Positions 63,731-64,000 of a stretch of 64,000 nt of DNA are shown here, one piece after another. How positions within the stretch are numbered: the first letter of the stretch is position 1; each line of letters begins with the position of its first letter. A model generated the notes under the pieces. The model made no database searches. It was given only the letters and a program-made list of their open reading frames with translations, and was not told the origin of the DNA. Origin of the DNA: Pedobacter ghigonis. GTDB taxonomy: Bacteria > Bacteroidota > Bacteroidia > Sphingobacteriales > Sphingobacteriaceae. Where the stretch lies: the NCBI RefSeq assembly GCF_903166585.1, contig NZ_CAESCM010000004.1, forward strand, positions 278,053-342,052, given 5' to 3'. The position numbers and the translations under genes were made by a program.

Positions 63731-64000
63731 TGGTGCGCGAGTACACCAGACTCAGCAGAGCAGTGGCCCCTAAAACAGTTGATGAACCACTGGTGGTTCC
63801 AAAAGACTTTCCTAAAGGGAAGAAGCTGGCCGCTACAGACGGTGTTATCAAACAACGATTTGATGAGATGAAAAAACTACAGGCTAAAGGGTTGTCCAAC
63901 AACGCAATTGCAAAATCGCTAGGGATGCATAGGAATACCGTCAGGAAATACCTGTCGATGGATGTGTTGATGCGGAAGTCCTACGGAGAAAGGGGGATGA
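63730..64000 (+). mobile_element. Transposase-like HTH reading frame, cut by the window end
   Basis: From the ATG at 63730 (sharing its A with the comM TAA) a frame of at least 90 codons reads MVREYTRLSRAVAPKTVDEP, a basic stretch VVPKDFPKGKKLAATDG, and then a helix-turn-helix: KLQAKGLSNNAIAKSLGMHRNTVRKYL. Such an HTH lies in the middle of ISL3-family transposases and at the N-terminus of IS21-type IstA. The preceding segment favours an ISL3-like protein whose catalytic first part is missing, but I am not sure. No terminal inverted repeat or target duplication is visible at the junction. Confidence 0.6.

Noticed and set aside
63702..63902. 66-codon minus-strand ORF at the comM junction
   Set aside because: It is the shadow of the transposase-like plus-strand frame and has no family resemblance.

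Overview
The window reads as chromosomal DNA of a Bacteroidota bacterium of the Sphingobacteriaceae, most like Pedobacter. The support is four SusC/SusD-type outer-membrane pairs, a Bacteroidota-type ECF sigma factor with a FecR anti-sigma factor, gldH next to ricT and holB, DUF3078 and DUF5916 proteins, promoter-like TAnnTTTG boxes, and A-rich rather than Shine-Dalgarno leaders. The species call is an inference from gene content; no rRNA is present.

Layout. 1-1.1 kb: a SnoaL-like gene with no ordinary start codon, then repeat-rich spacer. 1.1-11.3 kb: an ECF sigma / FecR / SusC / SusD / sulfatase / sugar-isomerase locus that looks like a polysaccharide-utilization locus for a sulfated glycan. 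11.3-11.8 kb: a small secreted protein resembling the SecDF P1 head. 11.85-17.6 kb: an accessory island between a strong terminator and a tRNA-Arg(CCT). It holds a tight three-gene operon (sce7726-like PD-(D/E)xK nuclease, sce7725-like protein, zinc-ribbon/HEPN-type RES protein), a cytoplasmic trypsin-like protease and decayed small ORFs, with no integrase. This island is the best candidate for an undescribed, probably defensive, system.

17.9-22.2 kb: housekeeping genes (SDR oxidoreductase, metG, LD-carboxypeptidase, DoxX). 22.3-40.8 kb: three SusC/SusD operons, all on the minus strand. Their SusC signal peptides are nearly identical, their upstream sequences are related, and no regulator gene lies nearby. 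Between the first two are a vestigial SusC 5' end and a lipoprotein gene broken by two frameshifts, one at an A9 tract. Accessory lipoproteins (DUF1735 type, Lipid_bd type) close two of the operons.

41-63.4 kb: mostly core genes: M14 peptidase, murF, gldH-ricT-holB, an OMP beta-barrel receptor, ruvX, an O-methyltransferase, two LysM glucosaminidases, a carboxypeptidase-regulatory-like protein coupled to a small HExxH protein, DUF3078, a siderophore-interacting flavoprotein divergent from an AraC regulator with a clear direct-repeat operator, DUF5916, ffh, and a TonB C-terminal protein. 63.5-64 kb: the first 80 codons of comM run into a transposase-like HTH reading frame that leaves the window.

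Coordinates for starts are my choice and differ from the longest possible frame where signal peptides or family alignment favour an internal start. No CRISPR array, rRNA, riboswitch or phage module was seen.
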